The notes beneath the pieces were generated by a model. It was not told where the DNA came from. It did not search any database and was given only the letters and a program-made list of their open reading frames with translations. A stretch of 36,095 nucleotides of DNA from an uncultured Reyranella sp. (GTDB lineage: Bacteria; Pseudomonadota; Alphaproteobacteria; Reyranellales; Reyranellaceae), in assembly GCF_945957355.1 (NCBI RefSeq), contig NZ_CAMFKM010000032.1, forward strand, positions 1-36,095. Reading direction: 5' to 3'. Each line of letters begins with the position of its first letter. Within the stretch, counting starts at the first letter, position 1. The position numbers were made by a program, and so were the translations under genes. Below are positions 1 through 8,767 of the stretch, in pieces.

Positions 1-1088
1 CGCGCGGCTTTTCGATCTCGACCGACGCCATAGGCAACCTCTTCGTGCGCCGCGAGGGCTCCGATCCCAAGGCGCTGCCGGTCATGAGCGGCTCGCACAT
101 GGACAGCCAGCCGACCGGCGGCCGCTTCGACGGCATGTATGGCGTCCTCGCGGCCTTCGAAGCGCTGGAGGCGCTCGAGGATGCCGGCGTAAAGACACGC
201 CGCCCCGTCATCGCCGTCGCCTGGACCAACGAGGAAGGCTCGCGCTTCCAGCCCGGCGCCATGGGCTCGGCGGTGTTTGCCGGCCACAACGACCTCGGCG
301 AGATGCTGCAGGTGAAGGACTGGAAGGGCGTCGTGCTGAAGGACGCGCTCGCCGAGACCTTGAAGGCCGCCCCCGCGCCGATGCTCGACGGCAGCCCCGG
401 CTTCCCGCTCGACGGTTATGTCGAGGCCCACATCGAGCAGGGCCCGCGGCTGGAGAACGAACGCAAGACCATCGGCGTCGTGACCGCCATCCAGGGCAGC
501 CGCCGCTACATCGTCACGACCGAAGGCGAGGAAGCGCATGCTGGCACGACGCCGCGCGCCGCCCGCAAGGACGCCTTTGTCGCCGCGCTGCGCATCGCCC
601 AGGCGATGTACGAGGCGACGACCGACAAGGACGACATGCTTCGCTTCACGATCGGTCGCGTCGATGTCGGGCCCGGCTCGCCCAACACGGTGCCGGGCCG
701 GACGGTCTTCACCATCGACATGCGCCATCCCGACGACTCGGTGCTGGAGGCGCACGAGAAGAAGCTGAAGGAGATCGTCGCTTCGCAGGCCGCGCCCTGC
801 ACCGCCGGCATCGAGCGCGTGACCGCCGTGCCGCCGACCAACTTCGATCCGATGGTGGTCGACCTGGTGCGCGCCAAGACCAACGCGCTGAAGCTCTCGA
901 ACATGGACATGCCGTCGGGCGCCGGCCACGACGCCATGCACATCGCCCGCCTCTGCCCTACCGGCATGATCTTCGTTCCCTGCGAACGCGGCATCAGCCA
1001 CAACGAAATCGAGAACGCCACCCCGCAGGATCTCGCCGCCGGCGCCCGTGTCCTGGTCGAGGTGCTGGTCGAACTGGCCAACCGCTGA
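1..1088 (+). CDS. Zn-dependent hydrolase, N-carbamoyl-L-amino-acid hydrolase / allantoate amidohydrolase type (M20 family), 5'-truncated
   Basis: The reading frame is open from base 3, so the gene begins outside the window; residues read before the first GTG (RGFSISTDAIGNLF) match the family's N-terminal part. Visible metal-site motifs are SHMDS followed by GGRFDG, TNEEGSRF (the catalytic and metal Glu pair), HIEQGP, EEAHAGTTP in the dimerisation domain and the C-terminal ISHNEIE histidine. Together these are typical of the HyuC/AmaB/allantoate amidohydrolase branch, which releases ammonia and CO2 or formate groups from N-carbamoyl or ureido substrates in the cytoplasm. The exact substrate (N-carbamoyl amino acid, beta-ureidopropionate or allantoate) cannot be read from sequence. 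The next hydrolase starts 10 bases after the stop, so the two are probably co-transcribed. Confidence 0.9.
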   Translation, partial: RGFSISTDAIGNLFVRREGSDPKALPVMSGSHMDSQPTGGRFDGMYGVLAAFEALEALEDAGVKTRRPVIAVAWTNEEGSRFQPGAMGSAVFAGHNDLGEMLQVKDWKGVVLKDALAETLKAAPAPMLDGSPGFPLDGYVEAHIEQGPRLENERKTIGVVTAIQGSRRYIVTTEGEEAHAGTTPRAARKDAFVAALRIAQAMYEATTDKDDMLRFTIGRVDVGPGSPNTVPGRTVFTIDMRHPDDSVLEAHEKKLKEIVASQAAPCTAGIERVTAVPPTNFDPMVVDLVRAKTNALKLSNMDMPSGAGHDAMHIARLCPTGMIFVPCERGISHNEIENATPQDLAAGARVLVEVLVELANR

Positions 1089-1098
1089 GGAACCGTTG

Positions 1099-2253
1099 AT
1101 GTCGAAGAAGATGCAGTCCGAACTCGTAGCGATCCTGTCCGACCTGATCGCCCTGCCGAGCCCCTACCCGCCCGGCACCTCGGTCGAGATCTGCGCCTAT
1201 ACGGCCAAGCGCCTGAAGAAGGCGGGCTACAAGGTCGAGATCGCGACCCACAAGAAGGGCGTCGACAATGTCGTGGCGCGCATGAAGGGCAAGGCAAAGG
1301 GCCCGACCATCGCCTTCAACGCCCATGTCGACACGGTCGGCGTCGGCGAACGCTCGAACTGGAAGAGCGACCCCTACAAGGCACTGGTGAAGGGCGGCCT
1401 CGTCTACGGGCTGGGCGCCGGCAACTGCAAAGGCAGCATGGCGGTGCAGATCTGGATCGCCGAGGAGATCGCGCGCCGCGGCGGGCCGGCCTCGGGCGAG
1501 CTGATCTTCACCTTCGTGGCCGACGAGGAGAATCTCGGGCCCGAGGGCATGGAGTACCTGCGCAAGAGCGGCAAGGTGAAGCCCGATGCGCTGATCCTGG
1601 GCGCGCAGACCGAGAACAACCTGATCGTGGCCGAGCGCGGTGTCATGTGGGCCCGTATCACGACAACGGGCCGCGCCGCCCATGCCGGCAATCCGGCCGC
1701 CGGCGACAATGCCATCCTGCGCATGATGCGGCTCGTGGGTGCGCTCAGCTCTTACTACGACAAGGCCCTGAAGAGCCGCGTCTCGGGCGCCATGAAGTCG
1801 ACGGTGAACATCGGCATGTTCCATGGCGGCCACAATACCAACGTCGTGCCCTCGGCCTGCACCGTCGAGATCGATCGCCGCCTGCTGCCCAACGAGAAGG
1901 TGAAGGACGCCTTCAAGGAGCTGAAGAAGGTGGTCGATGGCGTCGGCGAGCCGAAGTCGATGTACAGCGTCGAGTTCCTGACCGGCACCAACGGCTTCTT
2001 CGCACCCGAGAACGGCGCGGCCGTCGGCGCCTTTGAGACCGCGGTCAAGGCCTACAGCGGCCGCAAGGTGAAGTTCCTCAACGCCACGGGCGTCAGCGAC
2101 GGCCGCTACTATGCCGACGACGGCATCGAGATCATCAACTTCGGTCCCGGCTCCGGCGCCCAGGGCCACGCCGCCAACGAGAGCGTGCCGATCGCCGAGA
2201 TGGTCGACGCCGCCCACATCCAGCTCGACGTGGTGAAGCGCCTGTTGGGCTAA
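1099..2253 (+). CDS. M20 family metallopeptidase/deacylase (ArgE/DapE-like) with altered metal ligands
   Basis: The protein has 384 aa. I start it at ATG 1099, because the longer frame from 1048 runs back through the preceding gene. HVDTV (His76, Asp78), DEE (Glu143/Glu144) and a C-terminal GHAANE histidine identify an M20 di-zinc hydrolase fold. Two expected ligands differ. The bridging Asp of the usual DMKGG-type motif is Asn109 (GAGNCKGSMA), and the Glu of the usual EPT motif aligns with Ala169 (GAQTEN). It may therefore bind one metal, use Glu172 instead, or be a divergent subfamily. Family members deacylate or hydrolyse N-acyl amino acids or small peptides. It follows a carbamoylase-type hydrolase 10 bases upstream, which suggests processing of N-substituted amino acids. 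The fold is sure; activity is not. Confidence 0.88.
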   Translation: MSKKMQSELVAILSDLIALPSPYPPGTSVEICAYTAKRLKKAGYKVEIATHKKGVDNVVARMKGKAKGPTIAFNAHVDTVGVGERSNWKSDPYKALVKGGLVYGLGAGNCKGSMAVQIWIAEEIARRGGPASGELIFTFVADEENLGPEGMEYLRKSGKVKPDALILGAQTENNLIVAERGVMWARITTTGRAAHAGNPAAGDNAILRMMRLVGALSSYYDKALKSRVSGAMKSTVNIGMFHGGHNTNVVPSACTVEIDRRLLPNEKVKDAFKELKKVVDGVGEPKSMYSVEFLTGTNGFFAPENGAAVGAFETAVKAYSGRKVKFLNATGVSDGRYYADDGIEIINFGPGSGAQGHAANESVPIAEMVDAAHIQLDVVKRLLG

Positions 2254-2351
2254 AGGTATCGCCCGGCGCGGCAACCGGGACCGAAAGCGGCCAGACACCA
2301 ACAGCATTCGACGGTAGGCATGCGAGACTCATGCCTTCAGGGAGCCCGTCG

Positions 2352-2834
2352 ATGCCAGGACAGACCACGCCCAAGACCTACGGAACCGTCAGCCCCGAGG
2401 CGCGGGCCGGAATGACCGGCCTCGAATTCGTGCAAGGCCTGGCCGACGGCACGCTGCCGCTCAACACGATCGCCGAGACGCTGGGCTACGATGTGGTCGA
2501 GGCGGCAAACGGCAGGGTCGTCGTCGCCATCGTGCCGACCGACCGGCACCTCAATCCGTCGGGCACGGTGCATGGTGGGCTGGCGGCGACGCTGCTCGAC
2601 AGCTGTATGGGCCTCGCGATCCAGACGACGTTGGCGAAGGGACTTGCCCAGACGACGGTCGAGTTCAAGATCTCGTTGCTGCGCCCGATCACACCGGAGA
2701 CAGGGCTGATTCGCGCCGAAGGTCTCGTGCTCAATGCTGGTCGCCGCGTCGGCACCGCGGAAGGACGGATCACCGACGGAAATGGCCGTCTGCTGGCGCA
2801 CGGCACGACCACCTGTCTGATCTTTGCACCCTGA
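2352..2834 (+). CDS. PaaI-family hotdog thioesterase
   Basis: A 160-aa single hotdog domain. The stretch NPSGTVHGGLAATLLDSCMG is the PaaI/acyl-CoA thioesterase signature, with the HGG turn and the acidic residue of the central helix (LLDS). Such enzymes hydrolyse acyl- or aryl-CoA thioesters in the cytoplasm; the substrate is not evident. I choose ATG 2352 because a GGAG at 2341-2344 sits seven bases upstream; an in-frame ATG at 2331 would overlap this ribosome site. It lies in a plus-strand cluster of hydrolases. Confidence 0.88.
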   Translation: MPGQTTPKTYGTVSPEARAGMTGLEFVQGLADGTLPLNTIAETLGYDVVEAANGRVVVAIVPTDRHLNPSGTVHGGLAATLLDSCMGLAIQTTLAKGLAQTTVEFKISLLRPITPETGLIRAEGLVLNAGRRVGTAEGRITDGNGRLLAHGTTTCLIFAP

Positions 2835-2873
2835 CGCGTCGCGTGGCACGGTGCGGACAGGGAGAGAACATCC

Positions 2874-3620
2874 ATGCCGTTCTACGAAAATGGCGATGTC
2901 CGCATTCACTACGAAGAGGCGGGCTCGGGCCTGCCGCTGCTGATCATTCCGGGCGGCGGCCTCAACTCGACGATCGCCGGCCTCGACAAATCGCATCCGT
3001 TCAACGCGCTGAAGGAATTCAGCGACAGGTTCCGCTGCATCTGCGCGGACCTGCGCAACGCCAATGGCGGCCAGTCGACCGGCCCGCTCGACATCGAGCG
3101 CACCTGGGACGCCTTCACCGATGACCATGTCGGCCTGATGGACCACCTCGGCGCCGATCGCTTCATGGTGCTGGGTTACTGTATCGGGCAGCCGCTGATC
3201 TGGAACCTGATCAAGCGGATCGGCGACCGCGTCATTGCCGCCGTGCTGACGCAGCCCTCGGGCTTCCGGCCGGAGTTGCCGGACCAGTTCTACGACAACA
3301 ACATGAAGGGCTGGGGCCCCGACTTCGTGGCCAAGCGGCCCGAGTACTCGATGGACCAGGTGAGCCGGTTCCTCACCAACATGTACACGAAGAAAGCCGA
3401 CTTCGTGTTCACCGTGCCGCGCGAGTTCGTGAAGGCGTGCAAGACGCCGATCCTGGTGGCGCCCGACGACAGCCCGCCCCACCCGTACAAGGTCGCGATG
3501 GAAGTGGCGATGCTGTCGCCCAACGCGCAGGTGACGCTCTACCCGTGGAAGGACACGCCGGAGCGCGTGCCGCTGGCGGTGCGCCACATCAGGATGTTCC
3601 TGGAGGCGCACCGACCCTGA
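2874..3620 (+). CDS. Alpha/beta hydrolase with Cys nucleophile elbow
   Basis: A 248-aa single-domain alpha/beta hydrolase. The oxyanion region is IIPGGG (about residues 24-29). The nucleophile elbow reads LGYCIGQ with Cys103 where most of the family carry Ser, as in dienelactone hydrolases (GYC-type elbow). A candidate acid lies in VAPDDSPPHP, and the His is in VRHIRMFLEAH near the C terminus. A good ribosome site (GGGAGAG, 2860-2866) precedes ATG 2874. The gene follows the thioesterase by 39 bases. Sequence outside the elbow does not look like classical DLH, so carboxymethylenebutenolidase activity is not claimed. Confidence 0.86.
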   Translation: MPFYENGDVRIHYEEAGSGLPLLIIPGGGLNSTIAGLDKSHPFNALKEFSDRFRCICADLRNANGGQSTGPLDIERTWDAFTDDHVGLMDHLGADRFMVLGYCIGQPLIWNLIKRIGDRVIAAVLTQPSGFRPELPDQFYDNNMKGWGPDFVAKRPEYSMDQVSRFLTNMYTKKADFVFTVPREFVKACKTPILVAPDDSPPHPYKVAMEVAMLSPNAQVTLYPWKDTPERVPLAVRHIRMFLEAHRP

Positions 3621-3632
3621 GGCGGCCGAGCC

Positions 3633-3890
3633 TCAGCCCGGACGTGTCTCGACGATCAGGCCGACGATGCGCCGAACGATCGGCATGACGGCCAGGAGAA
3701 CGGGAAACGCCACCAGCCAGGACAGGCCCCAGGCGCTCATCCAGACCGCGATGAAGCCGGGCGACAGACCGGCGCCGCGGGCGGTCGCGATGCCCGACAC
3801 GACGAAGGTCATGATGAGCGACAGGACGAGCGGAAGGACGATTGCCGCATAGCGCGCCGGCAGGCGGCGCAGTCCGAGATGGGAAAACAA
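3633..3890 (-). CDS. DUF2798 small membrane protein
   Basis: An 85-aa protein with two hydrophobic segments, at roughly residues 12-35 (AAIVLPLVLSLIMTFVVSG) and 47-70 (FIAVWMSAWGLSWLVAFPV), separated by a short Gly/Ala-rich loop. Length, the P-L-V-L-S-x-x-M start of the first helix and the conserved W-x-x-x-W-x-x-A-F-P of the second fit DUF2798, a family of unknown function in the inner membrane. It is transcribed from the AT-richer stretch 3891-4151 and converges on the alpha/beta hydrolase gene. Confidence 0.8.
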   Translation of the reverse strand: MFSHLGLRRLPARYAAIVLPLVLSLIMTFVVSGIATARGAGLSPGFIAVWMSAWGLSWLVAFPVLLAVMPIVRRIVGLIVETRPG

Positions 3891-4066
3891 GATGATTGTC
3901 TCACGCAGGGTCGCGGCCCGGAGAGGCGCGCGACGATTGGCTGCGTTGCTTCACGTGAGACGCTTACGATCTTCGTTGGAAGACGCGACTTTGTATCGCG
4001 ATTGCGAATCCTTCGCAACATAAAAATTGCCGGATTGCCCGCAAAACCGATGTCGCCTCGCCCAAC

Positions 4067-4098
4067 AAACGAAACAACCGCAATAAACGAAACAATCG
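4067..4098. repeat. Short tandem direct repeat, 18-base period
   Basis: AAACGAAACAACCG at 4067-4080 is repeated at 4085-4098 with one mismatch (13 of 14 identical), and a shortened third unit (CGAAACCG) follows. It lies about 180 bases upstream of the DUF2798 start. It could be a binding site for a regulator or a small tandem-repeat expansion; nothing in the sequence decides this. Confidence 0.5.
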
Positions 4099-4122
4099 AA
4101 ACCGGTGCCGCACCCCAAATGA

Positions 4123-4136
4123 GGTACCATGGTACC
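4123..4136. repeat. Perfect 14-bp palindrome
   Basis: GGTACCATGGTACC reads identically on both strands. It lies 16 bases beyond the stop codon of the interrupted acyltransferase gene. It has no loop, so it is unlikely to form a terminator hairpin; an operator or a remnant of a dispersed repeat is possible. Confidence 0.5.
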
Positions 4137-4151
4137 GTCCCCAAAGGCCCG

Positions 4152-5369
4152 CTAGACGGCCCGCGCCACGCCCGGCAGCCGGCGGAGCAGGCTCGAGGCC
4201 GCCCAACTCAGCGTGAAGCCCAGCGTCATGGCGAGCGCTCCCTTGGCCACCGGCGCAAGCGGCGTCCACAAAAGGAGCAACTGCAGCCACAGCACGATCG
4301 GCCAATGAACGAGATAAATGCCATAGGCATTCGCGCTGAGACTCTGTCCGACCGTCTCTAACTCGCGGGCAAATCGGACCGCCAGCGCCAGCAGGGCAAA
4401 GGCCGTGATCGTCGAGAACAGGACCAGCGTTACGGCGTCGACCCACGCGGGAACCTCCCGTCCGTCGAGCGCGAAGAAAGCGGCCGTCGCGAGCACGGCC
4501 AATACAGGCCACCTCACCCACTGCCGCTCGAACGCGCGCGCCAGCCGCTCGGGCCCGATGAATGCCCCCGCGGCGAACGCGAAGAAATAGAGGCCGATGC
4601 GGCTCGACTGGATGCCGAAGGGACCGGCCGTCAGCTAGTGCGACTTGCCGAAGGCAAGCTGGAACGGCAGGTAGGCCACGGCACTCGCCACGATGAAGAG
4701 CATCAGCCAGGCGCCGGCAGGGATGCGGTCCAGACCCTGGCCGAAGCGCCGCGCGAAGTGCCATGCGCGATCCTGTGCGAGCACCATCGCCAACGCGGCA
4801 TCGAACACGAGCAGCGCGCCCACGAACCAGAGCGGTCCGCTCGGCCACGGCCCGACGGTGACCATATGTTTCCAGAAGCTCACGAGGCTGTCGCCACCGC
4901 CACTCAGCAGGTAGGCGGCGTAATAGGAGAGCGGCACGATCGTCGCGACGCCGACCAGCAACGGGAGTGCCAGGCGCACCGCACGATCGATCAGGTACTG
5001 GCGCAGTCCCTTGCGCGCGAGCGAGGGGCGCACGAACAGGCCAGACAGCAGGAACATCAACGGCATGAAGAAGCCGTTGGTCCAGGTGACGATGACATTG
5101 AAGCCGGACCATTGCGCCATGTCGACGACGGGCGCGCTGCCATTGGTGTAGGAGCCGCCGGAGACAGCCTCACCGCCGGCCATGTAGCCCAGAGCGACAT
5201 GCTGGAGCACCACGAGCGCGATCACGAAGACACGAAGATGATCGAAAGCGGGAAAACGGCTTGCCGGCTGCGCGATGCGGACCAGCGGCGCCCGGCGGAG
5301 GGAACGGTATCCATCGTGCGAGCGAGAGAAGGTATCGGAGGATAGGACGGCGACGGACTTCACGAGCAA
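4152..5369 (-). pseudogene. Acyltransferase family 3 (OafA/OPG biosynthesis type) membrane protein, interrupted by an in-frame amber codon
   Basis: Two open segments in the same frame (5369-4638 and 4634-4152) are separated only by a TAG at 4637-4635. Read through, they give about 405 residues, the usual length for this family. The N-terminal half has FDHLRVFVIALVVLQHVA with the family's conserved His near the first helix, a typical basic loop (RKGLRQYLIDRAVRLALP) and GPLWFVGALL. The second half continues with GPFGIQSSRIGLYFFAFAAG and more membrane helices. The position before LTAGPFG would suit Trp, so TGG to TAG is the simplest explanation. Family members transfer acyl groups to cell-surface glycans or small molecules at the inner membrane. 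Start is uncertain: TTG 5369 or GTG 5363. A functional product would need amber readthrough or a sequencing error. Confidence 0.85.
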
Positions 5370-5489
5370 CGCGCCCCGGTTGATGTCGGACCCGCCGACA
5401 ACGAGGGACCGCCGGACGCGTTGCGCCTACCCTCGAAGGGTCACGAAGATGCCAACAATCGACTCACACCGGATGAACCTGGGAATGGC

Positions 5490-7163
<1,674 letters not shown>

Positions 7164-7199
7164 GCGCGAAGCTTAGCGCGCCATGCGAGATTTGGAATC

Positions 7200-8111
7200 A
7201 TGAAACTCAATTTCGTCACCGTGGACGTCTTCACCGACCGCCAGTTCGGGGGCAACCCGCTGGCCGTCATCACCGATGCACAGGGCCTGTCGAACGACCG
7301 GATGCAGGCCATCGCGGCCGAGTTCAACCTGGCCGAGACGACCTTCGTGCTGCCGCCGAAGGATCAGGCCCATACGGCCGAGGTCCGCATCTTCACGCCC
7401 AAGGCCGAGATGCCCTTCGCCGGCCATCCCAATGTCGGAACCGCCTTCGTGCTGGCCCGCGCCGGCACCAGCTACGGCCGGCCCGTGGGCGGCGACCGGC
7501 TGGTCTTCGAGGAGAAGGCAGGCTTGGTGGCCATGGACATCGTGCGCGAGGGCGGTGCGGTCGTGGCTACCCGCCTCGCGGCCCCGGTGCCGCTCAGCTT
7601 CGGCGAGGAGATCGACCCAGCCCTTGTCGCGCGGGCCTGCTCCCTCGAGCCCGATGACCTGAAGCTCGACGTCCACCCGCCACGCGTCGCGTCGTGCGGC
7701 GCCCCGCTGTTGTTCGTCGAGTTGAAGTCACGCGAGACGCTGCGCCGGGCCGGCCCCCGCGCCGAGATCTTCGCCCGCGAGCTGCCACGCGACCGCATCG
7801 TCGGCATCCATCTCTACGTGCAGGAGAAGGACGGCGAGATCGACGTCCACACCCGCATGTTCGCCCCCGAGCACGGCATCCCCGAGGATCCCGCGACCGG
7901 CGCCGCCAACGTGGCCCTGATCGGCGTGCTGGCGCATCACCGGCCCGAGTCCGACATCACGCTTGCGAAGACCATCGGCCAGGGCTTCGACATGGGCCGG
8001 CCGAGTGTCTTGCAGGCTTCTGCGGAGAAGAAGGCCGGCACAGTCGTCGCGACCTACATCGGCGGCCGCTGCAAGCCGATGATGAGCGGCGTGATCGAGC
8101 TGGAAGATTAA
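7200..8111 (+). CDS. PhzF-family isomerase/epimerase-like protein
   Basis: A 303-aa protein. MKLNFVTVDVFTDRQFGGNPLAV is the standard PhzF N-terminus and supports ATG 7200, although the frame is open much further upstream. The catalytic Glu is in NLAETTF (Glu46). MPFAGHPNVG and DPATGAAN are the other two signature motifs of the diaminopimelate-epimerase-like fold. PhzF itself isomerises a phenazine precursor, but most homologues outside phenazine clusters have unknown substrates, and no phenazine genes are nearby. The stop codon abuts a 26-bp inverted repeat. Confidence 0.92.
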   Translation: MKLNFVTVDVFTDRQFGGNPLAVITDAQGLSNDRMQAIAAEFNLAETTFVLPPKDQAHTAEVRIFTPKAEMPFAGHPNVGTAFVLARAGTSYGRPVGGDRLVFEEKAGLVAMDIVREGGAVVATRLAAPVPLSFGEEIDPALVARACSLEPDDLKLDVHPPRVASCGAPLLFVELKSRETLRRAGPRAEIFARELPRDRIVGIHLYVQEKDGEIDVHTRMFAPEHGIPEDPATGAANVALIGVLAHHRPESDITLAKTIGQGFDMGRPSVLQASAEKKAGTVVATYIGGRCKPMMSGVIELED

Positions 8112-8112
8112 G

Positions 8113-8205
8113 GGTCCCTCGCTGCGCTCGGGATGACAGCGTTTTTCGGATCGACGCACGGCGCCAATCTCAACACCATTGTCATCCCGAGCGCAGCGAG
8201 GGACC
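8113..8205. repeat. Perfect 26-bp inverted repeat with 41-base spacer, probable dispersed palindromic element acting as a bidirectional terminator
   Basis: Bases 8113-8138 are the exact reverse complement of 8180-8205; the outer arm begins GGTCCCTCGCTGCGCTCGGG. Each arm also contains a small GC-rich internal dyad (CCTCGCTGCGCTCGGG). The element fills the gap between the convergent PhzF and Lrp genes, and the right arm encodes the last seven residues and stop of the Lrp protein. The arm resembles short dispersed repeats found in many proteobacterial genomes, but copy number cannot be tested in this window. Confidence 0.85.
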
Positions 8206-8679
8206 TTTCACTTCTCCTTGGCCAAGAGGCAACGCCGCCCCCTGCTTCACCGGGCGCAGCGCGAACGAACTGCGGATCTGGGCGATGCCCTGGATCTTTG
8301 TGAAATCCATGACGAAGCGTTCATAGGCTTCGAGGTCGGGCACGACGATGCGCAGCAGGTAGTCGCTGTCGCCAGTCATCAGGTAGCACTCCATCACCTC
8401 GGGCCGTTCCGCCGCCGCGCGCTCGAAGTCCTTCAGCGCCTTCTCGGTCTGGGTCGTGAGCGACACACTCATGAAGACGTTGACCGACAGACCGACCGAC
8501 TTGGCGTCGACCTGGGCGGCATAGCCCTTGATGACCCCCGCCTCCTCCAGCGCCTTGACCCGCCGCCAGCACGGCGAGGAGGAGAGCCCGACCTGCTCGG
8601 CGAGGTCGGCGTTACTGAGGCGGCCGTCATGCTGCAGCCGTTCGAGAATGCGCCGGTCGATTGCGTCCAGGGAGATCAT
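8182..8679 (-). CDS. Lrp/AsnC family transcriptional regulator
   Basis: A 165-aa regulator. The N-terminal winged helix-turn-helix covers LDAIDRRILERLQHDGRLSN...LAEQVGLSSSPCWRRVKALEEAGVI. A C-terminal RAM (ligand-binding) domain contains ECYLMTGDSDYLLRI. It is divergent from the AceE-like gene with 88 bases between starts, the usual arrangement for an Lrp protein controlling its neighbour in response to an amino acid. The extreme C-terminus (GPSLRSG) is encoded by the right arm of the palindromic repeat, so the original protein probably ended elsewhere. The ligand is unknown. Confidence 0.93.
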   Translation of the reverse strand: MISLDAIDRRILERLQHDGRLSNADLAEQVGLSSSPCWRRVKALEEAGVIKGYAAQVDAKSVGLSVNVFMSVSLTTQTEKALKDFERAAAERPEVMECYLMTGDSDYLLRIVVPDLEAYERFVMDFTKIQGIAQIRSSFALRPVKQGAALPLGQGEVKGPSLRSG

Positions 8680-8767
8680 TGCTTAAATCGCCACATTCCG
8701 GGGAATTCCTGCCCTATACAGCCTGTTTGGCGACCCGAACGCAAGGACCTACCAAAGGAGCAGGCGT
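8680..8767. promoter_or_regulatory. Divergent lrp / E1-like gene promoter region
   Basis: 88 bases between divergent genes. GGGGAATTCCT at 8700-8710 has a palindromic core (GGAATTCC) and recurs beside the second Lrp gene (32734-32744, other strand). A TATACA at 8715-8720 could be a -10 box for the plus-strand gene, but no convincing -35 accompanies it. The strong AAGGAG ribosome site of the E1-like gene is at 8755-8760. Confidence 0.4.

Larger units (their letters stand above)
3891..4151. promoter_or_regulatory. AT-richer intergenic region upstream of the DUF2798 gene
   Basis: This stretch of 261 bases has no supported gene. Its base composition is clearly lower in GC than the flanks between about 3960 and 4120. 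It contains a 14-bp near-exact direct repeat (4067-4080 and 4085-4098) and a perfect 14-bp palindrome at 4123-4136. It probably holds the promoter of the minus-strand DUF2798 gene and the transcription end of the acyltransferase gene. No clear -35/-10 pair can be assigned. Confidence 0.4.
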
